Source: Peronospora farinosa (Eukaryota > Oomycota > Peronosporomycetes > Peronosporales > Peronosporaceae). Taken from it: DNA of 21,458 nucleotides. Positions 1 to 9,775 of this stretch are shown piece after piece. How positions within the stretch are numbered: position 1 is the stretch's first letter; each line of letters opens with the position of its first letter. The stretch lies in the NCBI GenBank assembly GCA_947646735.1, contig CANTFK010000733.1:1-21458 (forward strand). The letters run 5' to 3'. The translations under genes and the position numbers were made by a program. The notes beneath the pieces are model-generated. The model saw only the letters and a list, made by a program, of their open reading frames with translations. It was not told where the DNA came from and did no database searches.

Positions 1-953
1 TTGGCATAGCAGCGAGCCATCACATGGCCTCGCTTGACGCACTTGTAGCATATCACATCTGCATTGCCTAACTCCATAGGAGTGGCATCAGACTTCTCGG
101 TCGACGGCCTGTAATAGGCTGTCGCCGAGGCGCTGTTGTAGGATTGCTTCTCAACTAAGGCAATTTCAATCTCCTCTTCCATCGTCGCTGGCCTCTTTTT
201 TGAATAGGGCCTGACGCGATGGGCCGTGCCTAAGTCTATTGATGAATGTGGTTACCTTAATGTGTTCCGGAATCGGTTCCCCTTTAATGGACGCCGACAG
301 CGAACGCATCTCCTGCACAAATTCTTGCAGAGAGCGTTTCGCCTGTCGTGCTCCAAAGAAGCGCGCCATAAGCAACACTTCGTTGTTAGGCGGCTGATAC
401 ATGGCGCGAATCTTTGTTTTAAAGATCGCCCATGATGGAAATGCATCAGCATTAGCCATCAGCGCAGAGTATGCCCACTCTGACGCTTTGCCACGCAAGT
501 TGGACATGGCATACGACACCATTCTGGTGTCGTCTTCGATGAGCTGCGCCACTCCACATTGCTCCACTGTAATAGCCAGTGAACAATCGTGTGAGGGCTA
601 GTTCCATTGAGCTTCGGAGGGTCCATCCGAATGGGCCTCGGTTGAGCAGGCCAAGCAGAGAGCGTCTCAACAGTTCTGTTGAGCGCCTCATTACGAGCTT
701 GCTCACGCAAAAGCTCATCCTGAGTCTAAGTGATGGACTCAGCGGTGGCTTCGCTGTTTACCTCGGACGCGTTTCTACGTTGTCCGAGAACAAACGCCTC
801 AAATTGCTCCAATTGAGCAACATGTTGCTCAGGAGGACAATGCAAGAGGTTGACCAGGGCTTGTTCACCAAGTCCCTGCGCCATATGCTCTGCCAACTCC
901 CTATGATGTTGGGAGAGGTGAGGGAAGTCACTCCAGTCCATATCAAGGACCAT
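1..953 (-). pseudogene. Ty3/gypsy-type gag relic (capsid region and CCHC zinc knuckle)
   Basis: This is a decayed retrotransposon gag running off the left edge of the window. The first ATG on the minus strand is at 953, about 60 nt inside the LTR. The reading is in three pieces. 953 to about 571 holds the N-terminal part with one in-frame TAG at 726-728. 567 to about 180 holds the retrotransposon gag core (WAYSALMANADAFPSWAIFK, then a conserved FINRL). About 180 to 1 returns to the first frame and ends in a zinc knuckle at 9-50, CYKCVKRGHVMARC, an exact CX2CX4HX4C. A one-base deletion near 570 and a compensating shift near 178 explain the pieces. The knuckle and gag fold are seen directly. 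The Ty3/gypsy assignment is inferred from the gag type and from the adjoining LTR and primer-binding site. The protease and polymerase would lie outside the window. Confidence 0.85.
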
Positions 954-1002
954 CACAACCACACTTACGCTCAGAGAGACGGGTCGTGGGAAGGACTACA
1001 AG

Positions 1003-1010
1003 TGCTACCA
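1003..1010 (-). other. Putative primer-binding site
   Basis: Two bases inside the LTR the minus strand reads TGGTAGCA. This is complementary to a tRNA 3' end of the form TGCTACCA, as in initiator-Met tRNAs of many eukaryotes. Only eight bases match before divergence, so the tRNA identity is uncertain. Its position directly next to the LTR end is what is expected of a primer-binding site, and it supports the minus orientation of the element. Confidence 0.5.
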
Positions 1011-1012
1011 AG

Positions 1013-1602
1013 TGTTGACGGGCACTTCTACGAAGTTGCCTCGTACTACCTTATGCACAAGCGAGGAAGCGGTTAGACCGTCTTACCTTCGCGTGCGAGG
1101 GTGGTTGGGAAGTTGGTCGACTGCTTAAGCAGTCGTACCACCAGTTGCCTCTCGCTTAAGCGAGAGTGCAACAAACTTCTTAACAAGAAGGCACCGACGT
1201 CACGCAGAAGCTTTTCAACTTCTCGTGCGTGGTGCGTTTGTTTAAGTCAATTCAAGACTGAGCTTTATTAAATGAAGTTTATGATTAAATATAAACTTAA
1301 TTACTGATTGGCTATATATATATATAGATTGGATACGCGACTCTTTAGAAGCGTATCCTGTCGCATGAACTTAAATCTAGATTTAAGATCGCAACTGACG
1401 TCCTTCTGAGACGTCGTGATGCCTAGCTTCAACTAGCGTCATCCCTTCTCATGTGAATCCATAAATGGATATCACATTCACGAGGGTGGATCACATTTGT
1501 GTATCGCACCCAAGTGACAGGTCAAAAGTAATCATGGATACTTTTAGACCAAACATTAAGTATATTACTTAATGTTTACGTGTAACTAGATGCCCTGTTA
1601 CA
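1013..1602 (-). mobile_element. LTR of family A, copy 1 (5' LTR of the minus-strand element)
   Basis: This 590-bp block begins TGTTGACGGGCA and ends TGCCCTGTTACA on the plus strand. It therefore has TG...CA ends and an imperfect terminal inverted repeat that includes GGGCA/TGCCC. The whole block recurs in the same orientation at 18640-19237, and similarity stops at both inferred ends. gag and the primer-binding site adjoin its left side, so it is the 5' LTR of an element read leftwards. It is densely packed with inverted repeats: palindromes at 1118-1135, 1149-1166 and 1370-1387; stems 1176-1181/1185-1190, 1275-1282/1291-1298, 1331-1338/1351-1358, 1524-1530/1539-1545 and 1551-1562/1566-1577; and a nested hairpin at 1191-1235. 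No target-site duplication can be checked because the other end is outside the window. Confidence 0.88.
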
Positions 1603-2088
1603 CCTTCGGTCACCTTAAGGTTTGAAAACAATGTGGTACACAGTACCCTCACTGGTACTAGTGAGTACGACCGACCTGAAGAAGCACGAAACCCCAATAC
1701 AGAATAGTTGGCCACTAAAGTATCCGGCAGAAACGCCCGTTCATGGCACGATAGCTATGGCCGGTCAGGGCTGTGAAGGTCCTGCCGAAGAGGACATAAA
1801 GGGCTCTTATAATAACTAAACGAACCGGCAGGACCTAGAAAGAAAACATGTTTACAACGTGTCGGAAACATGAAGTATTTCAAGACAGGTATTATCTGTG
1901 ACATACAGTAGGATTTGTGTTTCTTATAATAGCCGCACATGACAAAAAAAAGACTGATACAGTGCAGCAAGGCATTAGACGGATACGTACATTTTTACAT
2001 TATTTAGTATAATCGCAATGATCTGGAAATGCTCAGTAACACTGCAGACTTCCACTCAAAAATCATGATGCCTGATGCAAGCAGTAGC
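1603..2088. other. Gene-free stretch with an inverted repeat
   Basis: No supported gene is seen. A 65-codon open frame at 1622-1819 (+) has no motif I recognise. Short inverted repeats continue just outside the LTR (GGTAC aca GTACC and CTCACT ggtact AGTGAG, around 1634-1670), so the hairpin-rich element may extend further right than the part shared with copy 2. A perfect 10-bp inverted repeat, GGTCCTGCCG at 1778-1787 and CGGCAGGACC at 1826-1835, flanks a 38-nt loop. The right end of this stretch is the 3' flank of the IBTK-like gene. Confidence 0.4.
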
Positions 2089-2333
2089 TTAGGTTTGACC
2101 TTCCTTATGCTTCCGCTTCGGCAGCGACGGCTCCACAGAAGGTACGTCTGCTATAGCCTTATCGCCACTAGAATGTACGATAGCGGGCTGTAGCGAACAT
2201 CTCTTGACGGGCCACGGCGGGGATGCTACTATCGCCCCGTTAGATGCTGCGCAATGCACACCCGCTACCTCCTTGCGGCCTTGCGCTCCTTTACTTTTTT
2301 CAGCTTGTTTTGTTTGCTTGGTAGTTGCCAGTA
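2089..2333 (-). other. Possible alternative last exon of the IBTK-like gene
   Basis: A 79-bp intron at 2334-2412 is possible, with donor GTAAGG after codon base 1 and acceptor GGCAG. It is phase-compatible and would replace the last 31 codons and the TGA at 2300-2302 with an 82-codon tail ending in TAA at 2089. That tail is basic near its start (KQTKQAEKSKGAQGRK) and at its end (PKRKHKEG). Its length and donor resemble the four confident introns of the gene. This is inference: no protein homology decides between the two endings. Confidence 0.4.
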
Positions 2334-5300
2334 CTGCCACTCATAGCTGCAGTCGAGACATTACAACCGGCAGCGGTACTAGCTGTCTTCCTTTCACGCT
2401 TGTAAGCCTTACTTCCTCTATTATTCGTAGCAGTCATTTGCATGTTTTGTACGCCGAGTAGCGTCGCAGCCGCTGCTCGAGATTTTTCCGCTTGCTCTCG
2501 CTTAATATCCGCCAGGATCTGATGCTGTTGCTCTATGAAGTGTTGCTTTTCCTGAAGCTTCTGCACATCTGCTAGCGAAACGGGATCTGGAGGGCGAAAC
2601 AATCCCCAGCTGTTCACCGTTGACTGCGACTGCTGCGCTGGAACGGTGCCGCTACCAAAGCGCGCCTTCACTTCACGCTCACGAGCTGCTACTGTCTTTT
2701 CCTCTTCCTGGATCTCCTTCAGCGTCTTCGGTGGCAAAGACTTTTGCTTAGATGCTACCGCCGAGTCTGTAGACGGACTGTTCCATATCGGCATAGCTGA
2801 TGTTAAGCGCTTGCCACGAGTACTTCGACAGGCCGGCTGCTTCAGAAACGCATCGAGTGAGAATGCTGTCACTTTTTCGTGCTCAATATCGTCATAGCCC
2901 AGCATGTGCTTTGATTTCGATATCGGCGAAATGGAAGACCTCGGCGATGAGTGACCGCCAATGCGCGCTTTGCGCTGTCTGGGAGTACAATCATCCATCC
3001 TACCATTACAAACTGAAGACTTTGGTAAGGGAAATGCTTCTAAAAAAGCGTGTGAAGCAGTTGGGCTTGAGCTAGATACTTGCGATGCAGGAGACGCACA
3101 TAGGCCGTGGCCCAAAAATGACTTGTCTTCTTCAACCGTGGCATGGAGGCTCCACGGGCTACTGATGCCGCGTGTGGTCGATGCAAAAGTCTTGTCCAAC
3201 AAAAACGACGCCGGTAAAACAAACTTATTGCTCCTCCTCTTGCGTCGTCCATTTGACTTGCTAAGCTTCGCCGGCAACGTTGTGAAAAGACTCTCACCAT
3301 CGTACCCTCCTGCCACACTCTCATCCTTCCGGACCGGGGATGGTAAGCTCTTAGAAATCTTGACAGCCCTCTTTTTCTTTGCGTGATTCTCCCAATCATC
3401 AATAGGAGCTAAAACGGCTGACTTTTCCTTTGGCACCAATTCTTCCATTGGTGGCAGCATGATCTCAAAAAATACCTTCATGCGTTCCAGCCCTGATGTA
3501 TCTAACACAGCGTCCCAGTTATTTTGCATATATTCCAGACAGTAGTTTTGCAATCGATGCGCAGCGTAGCGCTCAGCATAGTACCACACTAGCGCACAAT
3601 TGTAGACATTTACATGAGCAGCGATTGTTTTTTCCACTAGCTCTTTCAATGAAGCAACACAATCCTTGCCAGTAACATCTACCGTAGTATCGAAATCTGG
3701 GCACATGGGTACCACCAGCACTGCCGTGTGCTGATGACCAGCTGCCACCGATATGGCTTTCTTCACACCAGCGACGCGCTTAGGGCTTGGCTGCCACGTG
3801 TTTTCACGCTCATGGCCCTGCTGGCCGCAACCCCAAGTCACAAGATCGCCTTGTTGGGTAACGACAGCACAATTGGTCTGGGAAGCGCAAACACTGTTCA
3901 CAGTGCCATATTTGCATAAAGGCACCAATTGTGGTGTACAGGACGACAAAAATTTCGCTACAGTGTTCCCTGGTGTATCAGCACGCCGATCACTTAAGCT
4001 GCCGCTCGGTTGTTGCGACAGCGCTGGCACATTGTGCCCCCAAGTGAAAACAGAACCGCTAGCACTTAATGCAATTGAGTGATTCTGAGCACATGAAATA
4101 TCCACAATATCCATGTCACGCTGCTTGCACGTAGGCACCCATTTATCACTCATAATCACCCCACTATTAAAGAGAACAGACGGAAAGTTTACTCGGCTAG
4201 GACGGTATGAACCGTACCCAAATTGCCACACCTGACCGATACTGCAACCATTGTGAGAGCAACGCAGCACTACACATGTGTGCCAATCCGAAAGTGCAAC
4301 TTTTTCAGCTCGAACGGACTCGTAGTTACCATACAAAGCACTCATAGGGTGTAGCGGGCACAGTGCATCAACAATGCGCGGAGTAGCATCAACTTGGTCT
4401 GTGCCACAACCTTCTTTGCGTCCCAGTTGACCCCGACGATTACTACCCCATGTGTAAACAGAGCCATCATTCGTATCAATAGCGGCAGAATGACACCCTG
4501 ATGCTGCAATGTCAGCCATCACGCGAAACCGGAAAGCGTGAACACGCTTGGGCGTAAGATTCTGCGACGACATTGACTTCCTTAGGTGCCCAAGCTGACC
4601 AAAGCTATTCGACCCCCATGAGAAGACTTGACCGGTTCGAGAGAGTGCCATGGTATGATTCTCGCCCGCAACGACCTTGTTTATTGGTGTAGTCGCCAGC
4701 GACGCTAGTCGTGTCGGTTCGATCCGACTTTCAGCACAGAAGAAAAAACTATGAGTGACATGTTAGGGCATAGTTCGACTAAGAACGCACTTACTCGAAC
4801 TCGTCTCCGGTGCCAAGCCGGCCGCCTTTGCCAAAGCCCCACACAAAGCACTCACCCGCTGCACTAAGCGCAATGGTGTGGTACTTGTTGGCGCTTAGTT
4901 GTATAATTGGCGATCTTGCTGGGAGCTCTACAAGCCGAGGAGTCATTTGTACATCTCCATTTGGCAAATGATATCCCAGCTTGAGATCGTCACAAGCACA
5001 AAACAAGAACCAGTCAGCATCTCGAAGCCTTTGTAATCAAATGAAGCTTCTTCCGCACCTGGTAGTCTCGCTTTCCAAAAGTGTAGACAAAGCCGCTAAC
5101 ACATATCTCTGCAGCGTTTTTGGAATTGTTCTTGTGTAGTCTTGCGGTAAGCAGCTCCATGGGGCTCTGCTGGGCATGGTCGAGTGTTTCATGTATATAT
5201 TTCCGCAGAAATGTCTTGCCGAAGCACGTGAGGGCGTGACGGATGAGAAATAGCGATGCTATTGGACGAACAGAGACATACATATTAGTGCTTACGAGCA

Positions 5301-5669
5301 TACACTGCAGATATTTAGTACTTACTGGACAATTGCTGATGATAAAGACTTCGATGCAGTGGTGTCCATCCAGATTCCTGCTCAGTAACATCCAATTTAA
5401 GCAGAACATATCAGTGAGCAGTCTTTTTCAATGCTTTTTTTGCTACGCACCCAATCCGCGACCAGCAGATTCGCATTGTAGCAAAGCAGGAGCTGCACTG
5501 CTTCATTATTGCCGTGAGTAGCCGCAATATGCAGCGCCGTCTCTCCAAAATCGTTGCGGTCGTCTGGAGGTGCCCCGTCTCGCAGTAATTGTGCTAGAGC
5601 CGGCGTCGATTCGGGTGTCCTAGCGCAGGCCCATAGATCCAGCGAGGTATTGTGATCTGGGACTCGCAT
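2300..5669 (-). CDS. Ankyrin-RCC1 protein, IBTK-like (five exons)
   Basis: This is a likely scaffold or ubiquitin-adaptor-type protein resembling inhibitor of Bruton tyrosine kinase. The exons, assembled here by GT-AG sites and phase, are 5451-5669, 5326-5377, 5059-5258, 4795-4979 and 2300-4727, giving 1027 residues. The introns are 73, 67, 79 and 67 bp. Each join restores a family motif: the first gives W+ESGWTPLHRSL (ankyrin), the third gives VYTFGKRDYQ+LGYHLPNGDV (RCC1), and the fourth gives GTGDEFD+RIEP (RCC1). Ankyrin repeats cover about residues 6-110, and RCC1 repeats (VFSWGSNSFGQLG, VYTWGSNRRGQLG) cover about 146-555. A BACK-like helical segment covers about 570-645. A long Ser/Lys-rich tail follows, with a KTLKEIQEEE motif as in IBTK C-termini. 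No BTB domain is recognisable, unlike animal IBTK. The ATG at 5669 is the first in-frame ATG. The frame stays open upstream to 5807 but contains no ATG. The 3' end may be spliced differently (see 2089-2333). Confidence 0.87.
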
Positions 5670-5784
5670 TTTGCTTGTTGTATAGTCTGATGGTGCTTTT
5701 AATAGAGCTTGCAATTCAACAGATTTTCTTCTATCTCCTATTCCCCTATCTTCACTTAAGTCTCCATGCTGGTCTTCTGACACA

Positions 5785-5792
5785 CGAATGAG
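5785..5792 (-). promoter_or_regulatory. Possible oomycete initiator (Inr) element
   Basis: The minus strand reads CTCATTCG, which fits the published oomycete core-promoter initiator pattern (TCAYTYY-like). It lies about 116 nt upstream of the ATG at 5669. The match is short, so it is a position-supported guess. If it is right, the frame remnant upstream of 5669 is 5' UTR, not coding sequence. Confidence 0.35.
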
Positions 5793-5806
5793 AAGGACAC
5801 AATAGC

Positions 5807-6194
5807 TCTATGTCTTTCACAGTACTGCGTTTATGATGTAAATCACGCTAACGTCCCACAAGATGGACATTCTTTATCTATTTCTAGTTGCGTCTCATTC
5901 TGCAGGAAAAACTAATGTCGCACAAAGTTAGTAGCTCATACGAATAAATCGGATATGTTGTAATGCTTCAGCCGGTGAATTGCAAATGTGATGATCGAAT
6001 TTCGGCATATGTCGACGCGATTACTAGGGCTGCTCGTATATGTTCAGGTTGCTCGTGTTTGTGGCGACTTTTAATATAGTAGTATGCACAGCTAGTGTAT
6101 CGCTTCAAGACGCAAGATTGAGGGTGTGGCTGGAGTAAGCACGTTTTTACGAAATGTAAAAGGGCGAGAACAAAGGTAGCTGCTAGGTTGAAGC
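5807..6194. other. Intergenic, nothing firm
   Basis: This separates the IBTK-like gene (minus) from the START relic (plus). No open frame of note is present. The last 100-150 bases may hold the eroded N-terminal part of the relic (for example a QLVYRFKTQD string around 6090-6120 that could match QQYNTLHKAKD of the intact genes). The match is too weak to include. Confidence 0.3.
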
Positions 6195-6674
6195 CCCGTC
6201 AGCGTCGATACGCCCAACATCCCTTCCATCGCGATGCTGAGCTCTATTAAGGGTAATTAGGACGACATTATGTACGGCATTGCCACGATCGAATGGAGGA
6301 GAGAGTTTATCGAATAAAGTTAAGCATCGCAAAGTTTCGAACTGTCTAGTTCGAACGACCAGCCGAGGAACCGTTCTTGACGCAGTGGCATTTAATGAGC
6401 ACGCAACTACGGGGTGTATGTACACACCGTATTTTGCGCGTCTTCGAGATTATTGCTATTGTCACTAAGGCAAATGGTCTTTTTATTTTATATTTAAAGA
6501 AGAAAAAGGATTCTGTCACTGACGGCATCGGCTTCTCCGATTGCAAAGACAAAGAAAAATCTTGTTAATAACGACATCGCGCTGCAGTCACCGGCGACAA
6601 GTAAGTGGATTTATCTCGCGCGAAGGACGGATCTGATTGTGATGAAGAAGATGACGTGGCGGCAAAGACAGTAG
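6195..6674 (+). pseudogene. START-domain gene relic, plus strand
   Basis: This is a decayed paralogue of the two intact START-FYVE genes downstream, readable only across frames. Frame 1 (from 6195, with stops) gives KGN*DDIMYGIATIEW, matching GTLDDVMYGTVATTD and GKLEDIMYGSVATTD. A second frame around 6437-6540 gives RVFEII followed by DSVTDGIG, approximating KVLYEIV and DYVSLDATGI. Returning to the first frame, KTKKNLVNNDIALQSPATSK followed by WIYLARR and MKKMTWR matches KTRNEVLQNMSLQTIAAQ with WSAYARK, and MKKLVWR of the first intact copy. The matching blocks occur in the correct order and spacing on one strand. The FYVE-related end could not be found after 6674. Nothing here can be functional. 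Confidence 0.72.
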
Positions 6675-6899
6675 GCTACGTGTGAAGACCATCCCATCGC
6701 TTATACCCACGAACCCGTCGTATTGTGAGAATAGGCTGTTTGTCCTGCCATGTTGTTCTTTTATAATTTCACGCGCCTATCTACATGAATGAAGTAAAAG
6801 GCCTGTAGAAGGCACCACTGTTTGCGGGCAAAGACTCTTATTAAAAATTGATAGGTGCCGATGCAAGTTGAAGTGGCCGTGCTTCCACTGTTTGACACA

Positions 6900-6973
6900 T
6901 GCGTGACACATGCTTGACTACTTGCGTGACTACATGCGTGACTACATGCGTGACTTCATGCGTGACTTCATGC
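6900..6973. repeat. 12-bp minisatellite, about 6 copies
   Basis: There are successive units of the form TGCGTGACTACA / TGCGTGACTTCA. The first unit is 11 bp and carries ACA, and the second carries TGCTTGACTACT. The units are 12 bp, with an internal change from ACTACA to ACTTCA at the fourth full unit. No gene context explains it. Confidence 0.85.
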
Positions 6974-8551
6974 TAAAGAGGCCCTGACACCTCGTCATAG
7001 TCTCAGGCATTGTACTCTCGGTAGTTGCAGATCTATTGGTAGTAATAGGGCTGTCTTGAAGCGCCCATGACTCAAGCAACAGACGGTTGTTGCTGTGCCA
7101 GCGCTATCGACGATGATTGAAGAGAACGTTATTAAAGTGAAAACTGCATTCACCGTCGGTCTTTCGTTCCAAAAGACCAAGTCAAAGCTACTACCCCGTG
7201 CTTATTTCGGTGAGGCTGCTGCCGGTGCCCACAAAGGTCTCCAAAGCAGCTGCAGTTACAAATTGCGACGCACGCACGCTTTGATGTCGACGCAAATCCT
7301 GGTACGAAACGTTTTGATAACCGTTTCACTCAGAATTGTGGTATATGAAATGGTATGCCAAACCCTTTGACTCAGCTTCTCGATTAGCGCGCGTCCCCGT
7401 TATACTCTTATTCGAAGGAGATTTTGTCAGACGTGCGTGGGAAAAGACTGTTTATTACCATTATGGTTTACAAGATTTCTGAAAAGTTCGCAGCCATTCT
7501 AGGGTGCTGAAAGATATAATGCCGCTCGTTTGTACTAGACCATTTGAGGGGATGGTACCTCCGATCGTGTCCACTGCGAGATAATGCATGCCCAAGACTT
7601 GGACGCACCAACGCAGTTATAGAAGATATGGAGGATTCCTTCGTGTTAGGCCAGATGCCTCTTGCATGTCGAGTTCATGTCGCACCCCGGGAAGTTCACA
7701 TCCAACTGATGGGGTAGCTACTCTGTAGCATACCCAGACCTAGAATTGCATTAATGTGTCCGTGTTCCCGAGATGTGTCGGTGATTGCGACATCGGGAAG
7801 TGTTGCCGTCCTAGGAGCCGTCTCGATGTTGTAGCCGAGTGACTTTTGCCGTAAGCGCTAATGTGGCTTTCATTTGGCGCTATGGAACGGTTGGTGCTGT
7901 AGCGCCTTGAAAGCGTGCATGTTATTGATATAGGGTGGGAGGCTCCATTGGAACCCATGTAGTTGCGGATGCGCTGTGAATTTAAGCGTCATGTTCCGTG
8001 TTCGCTGTTGCAGATTCACCAGCTCAAGTTGATTAGTTTCGAGCACATCGATCATGATCGATGATCCCAATGAACTCCGTTGTTGGCTTGACAGAGAACG
8101 ATAAGAGCGAGGTTCCCTCCGATGCATGCTTGTTGGCGCCCGTGTGTAACATCCTGGCTTATAGATGTCCACGTGTACTTGTTTAGTACCTCAGGTCCGT
8201 TCCACAGCGTTAGCTGAGCCGGTATGTGCATTACTTTTTCTTCGTGCAGATGCCATACTTTTTTGTCAGACGCTAAACTGTAGCCAGTGTATCATTTCAT
8301 GCTACTTTAAAGTGTCGAACTAGGAAGATTTGCGCATTATTCGTCAATTTCCAGCCCAGCTACCACGATGACAAGTCTCGCGCCTATAATTTATGGCTCA
8401 TCTGCACGATAGCTTGCGCCTGTCATTCAAACACCGCCTACCAACCTACAGGGCGGACTGCTGCATTCGTAGCCCATAGTTATATTTGGCCTAAAAGCGC
8501 GAAACGTATTGCGCTGAAACGATCTGAACGCCGTCAAGTAGAAATCAGACG
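6974..8551. other. Long intergenic region without a supported gene
   Basis: This precedes the first intact START-FYVE gene. There are open stretches of 70-100 codons at 7095-7370 (+), 7870-8172 (-) and 7740-7958 (-). None carries a domain I recognise, and none shows START or FYVE motifs. The minus-strand frames at 7740-8172 overlap each other in the Ser/Thr/His-rich way of eroded transposon coding sequence, but no motif confirms that. The last few hundred bases should hold the promoter of the gene at 8552, but no clear initiator is visible. Confidence 0.35.
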
Positions 8552-9775
8552 ATGAAATCAATCACGGGTCTCGTCACGCCGGAGTTAGCCATGTCGGAGC
8601 AAGATGAGGACCTGTTGCGTGAGCTGGCAGAAACGCTTGCGGTGCACAATATCCAGCAGTACAACACTTTGCACAAGGCAAAGGACGGCTTCGCGGACAA
8701 CCGCTGCTGGAAAGAGCTGCGACGCAAAGACGGCATGCGTATTTACCGGGAGCGTAGCCACCACAACGGCTTCCCTTCGACACCTTCATTATTGCTACTT
8801 GGCACGGTGGAGGGCACGCTAGACGACGTCATGTACGGCACCGTGGCCACCACAGACGAGGCCATCCGCATCAAGTCCACCTGCATCCAGGACGGTATCA
8901 TCGATAGCAAGGTGCTGCACGAACTCGTGCGGCCCACGGTGGAGGACCCGTTCCACCACACTAGCGTAAAATGGCGTCTCTACAACAACCAACGTGACTA
9001 TGTGTCGCTGGACACTACGGGTATCGCTCGCACGGTAAAGCGCGAGCGCATCGGTTACAGTATTTCGCATTCGGTAGCTTTTGCCCAGATCCCCGGCATG
9101 GAGGATACGCACGGCATCGAGCGAGGCAACATGTCGGTGTGCGCCCTATACCTTCAGAAGACCCCAACAACCGTCGAGTGCTACGTCCGCGGCTTTTTCG
9201 ATTTCCACACACAGAATGAGATGGTCAACACCATGTCACTCCAGGCCATTGCGACGCAGTGGGCGTGCTTTGCGCGGAATTGTCGTTGCGCACTGATGAA
9301 GAAGCTGGTGTGGCGAATGCGAAGAAGCTCAGGCTGCACAAAGACGTTGTCCCTAGATAGCGACCGCCCAACGCTTGCCCAGCAGCCATCAGCACCCATT
9401 CGAGGTAAATGTGCCTTGTGTTCAAGGAACTTCGGCTTTCTGCGCGCACACTACAAAACTTGCAAGTGTTGTTTACGTCTCGTGTGTTCACGATGCTGCT
9501 CCAAACAGCTCGTGTGTGTCGTGGCTCCAGACCAGCGCTCTGTGCTTGAGAAAAAGCGAAGTTTTTGCTCGACCTGTCTTTCGGATGCAGCTAACAGTGA
9601 CGCGCTCGATGTGGCCCGAGAGGAGCTAGCCAGCTCAAAAGCTTACCACGAAGAATGCGTGGCCAATGCTCAGGAAATGGCGCGGGCGTCTAGGGCTAGC
9701 TTCGTGCAGAGTGCTGTCTTTCGCTGCAGCCAAATCAACAGCCGATGTCACATCGACAGGAAATCCATGGTATAA
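8552..9775 (+). CDS. START domain protein with C-terminal FYVE-related zinc finger (copy 1)
   Basis: This is a single-exon gene of 407 residues and a probable lipid-binding protein. The START-like region spans about residues 20-255, with RCWKELRRKDGMRIYRER, LDDVMYGTVATTDEA, KWRLYNNQRDYVSLD, IGYSISHSV, HGIERGN and ECYVRGFFDF. A FYVE-related finger at 287-342 has four CX2C pairs: C287/C290, C304/C307, C312/C315 and C339/C342. The basic RR/KHHCR signature of PI3P-binding FYVE domains is missing (here LRAHYKTCKCC), so PI3P binding should not be assumed. The start at 8552 is supported by alignment with copy 2 and with the start of the minus-strand relic. It is a tandem paralogue of 11599-12804, about 1.8 kb away. 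START plus FYVE is an architecture strongly amplified in oomycetes. The START assignment comes from family knowledge and the finger from visible residues. Confidence 0.93.
   Translation: MKSITGLVTPELAMSEQDEDLLRELAETLAVHNIQQYNTLHKAKDGFADNRCWKELRRKDGMRIYRERSHHNGFPSTPSLLLLGTVEGTLDDVMYGTVATTDEAIRIKSTCIQDGIIDSKVLHELVRPTVEDPFHHTSVKWRLYNNQRDYVSLDTTGIARTVKRERIGYSISHSVAFAQIPGMEDTHGIERGNMSVCALYLQKTPTTVECYVRGFFDFHTQNEMVNTMSLQAIATQWACFARNCRCALMKKLVWRMRRSSGCTKTLSLDSDRPTLAQQPSAPIRGKCALCSRNFGFLRAHYKTCKCCLRLVCSRCCSKQLVCVVAPDQRSVLEKKRSFCSTCLSDAANSDALDVAREELASSKAYHEECVANAQEMARASRASFVQSAVFRCSQINSRCHIDRKSMV

Noticed and set aside
1622..1819. 65-residue open frame
   Set aside because: No motif, no homologue in the window, and it lies beside an LTR. 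Not enough to call a gene.
2646..4082. Plus-strand open frames of 80-140 codons
   Set aside because: They lie antisense to the large RCC1 exon, which has clear domain support; the antisense frames have none.
5670..5783. Upstream GTG start for the IBTK-like gene
   Set aside because: The frame is open but has no ATG. The ATG at 5669 gives a sensible ankyrin N-terminus, and an initiator-like CTCATT lies within the upstream stretch.
7740..8172. Possible copia protease relic on the minus strand (string GSNGASHPI)
   Set aside because: It is the only resemblance. No neighbouring zinc knuckle, integrase or conserved spacing supports it.
8574..9491. Minus-strand open frames of 65-97 codons
   Set aside because: They are shadows of START-FYVE copy 1, whose plus-strand frame is conserved with copy 2.
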